The notes under the pieces were generated by a model. It saw only the letters and a list, made by a program, of their open reading frames with translations, ran no database searches and was not told where the DNA came from. A DNA stretch of 13,691 nt from Actinospica sp035712985 (GTDB taxonomy: Bacteria; Actinomycetota; Actinomycetes; Streptomycetales; Catenulisporaceae): positions 1-13,691 of the forward strand of contig DASTAE010000299.1 of the NCBI GenBank assembly GCA_035712985.1. The letters run 5' to 3'. The stretch's first letter is position 1. The number at the start of each line of letters is the position of its first letter. Positions 13,673 through 13,691 of this stretch are shown here, piece by piece. Made by a program: the position numbers and the translations under genes.

Positions 13673-13691
13673 GGCCGTGTGAAAGTCGGCC
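13673..13691 (+). terminator. Possible terminator, cut by the window end
   Basis: GGCCG (13673-13677) and CGGCC (13687-13691) pair around a 9-nt loop, 18 bp after the cupredoxin stop. The stem may continue past the end of the window. Confidence 0.4.

Overview
The window is about 70% G+C by impression, with strongly G/C-ending codons, GTG and TTG starts and Ala/Arg/Gly-rich proteins. The gene families (a very large LuxR/LAL ATPase regulator, a double-FHA ABCG-like transporter of the Mycobacterium Rv1747 type, a CopC-CopD fusion, a secreted GH16 enzyme behind a LacI repressor) point to a soil-type, high-GC actinomycete. Nothing in the window fixes the genus. I saw no tRNA, rRNA, intact insertion sequence or CRISPR array.

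Layout. (1) 70-2880 (+): a 936-aa LAL-type transcription factor. (2) 2881-3518: about 640 bp with no supportable gene. (3) 3519-4070 (+): a stand-alone SET-domain lysine methyltransferase with a TTG start. (4) 4216-4596 (+): a chimeric ORF joining the first ~50 residues of a GNAT acetyltransferase to the C-terminal end of a secreted DNRLRE/CBM96-like module. It appears to have a leaderless promoter and is followed by a perfect 15-bp terminator hairpin. (5) 4652-5686 (-) and 5957-6697 (+): a divergent pair, LacI-family repressor and secreted GH16 glycoside hydrolase. The 270-bp gap between them carries two perfect 14-bp operators of the form TGGAA-N-CG-N-TTCCA, 119 bp apart. (6) 6783-9260 (+): a two-FHA ABC half-transporter, convergent with (7) 9311-10162 (-), a formate/nitrite-family channel. 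(8) 10163-10556: a 394-bp divergent intergenic region with palindromes, an orphan Shine-Dalgarno and an unusual purine tract. (9) 10557-11225, 11222-12565 and 12614-13654 (+): a three-gene copper locus made of a membrane-anchored Pro/Ser/Thr-rich protein of unknown function, a CopC-CopD fusion translationally coupled to it by a GTGA overlap, and a secreted cupredoxin with an extra C-terminal tandem repeat.

How the parts work together. The LacI/GH16 pair reads as a substrate-induced polysaccharide-degrading unit: the repressor would hold two operators, one at the presumed start of transcription and one just before the GH16 ribosome binding site, until a sugar ligand releases it. The DNRLRE fragment on the other side of lacI may be the remnant of a second carbohydrate-active gene. 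The copper locus reads as an envelope copper-handling module: CopC site and cupredoxin bind copper outside the cell, the CopD membrane part moves it in, and the first gene and the His/Met-containing repeats of the cupredoxin are the undescribed parts. The remaining genes look like independent units.

The best candidates for something undescribed are the 56-residue His/Met repeat in the cupredoxin, the Cys-bounded first protein of the copper locus with its odd leader, and the paired-operator GH16 switch.
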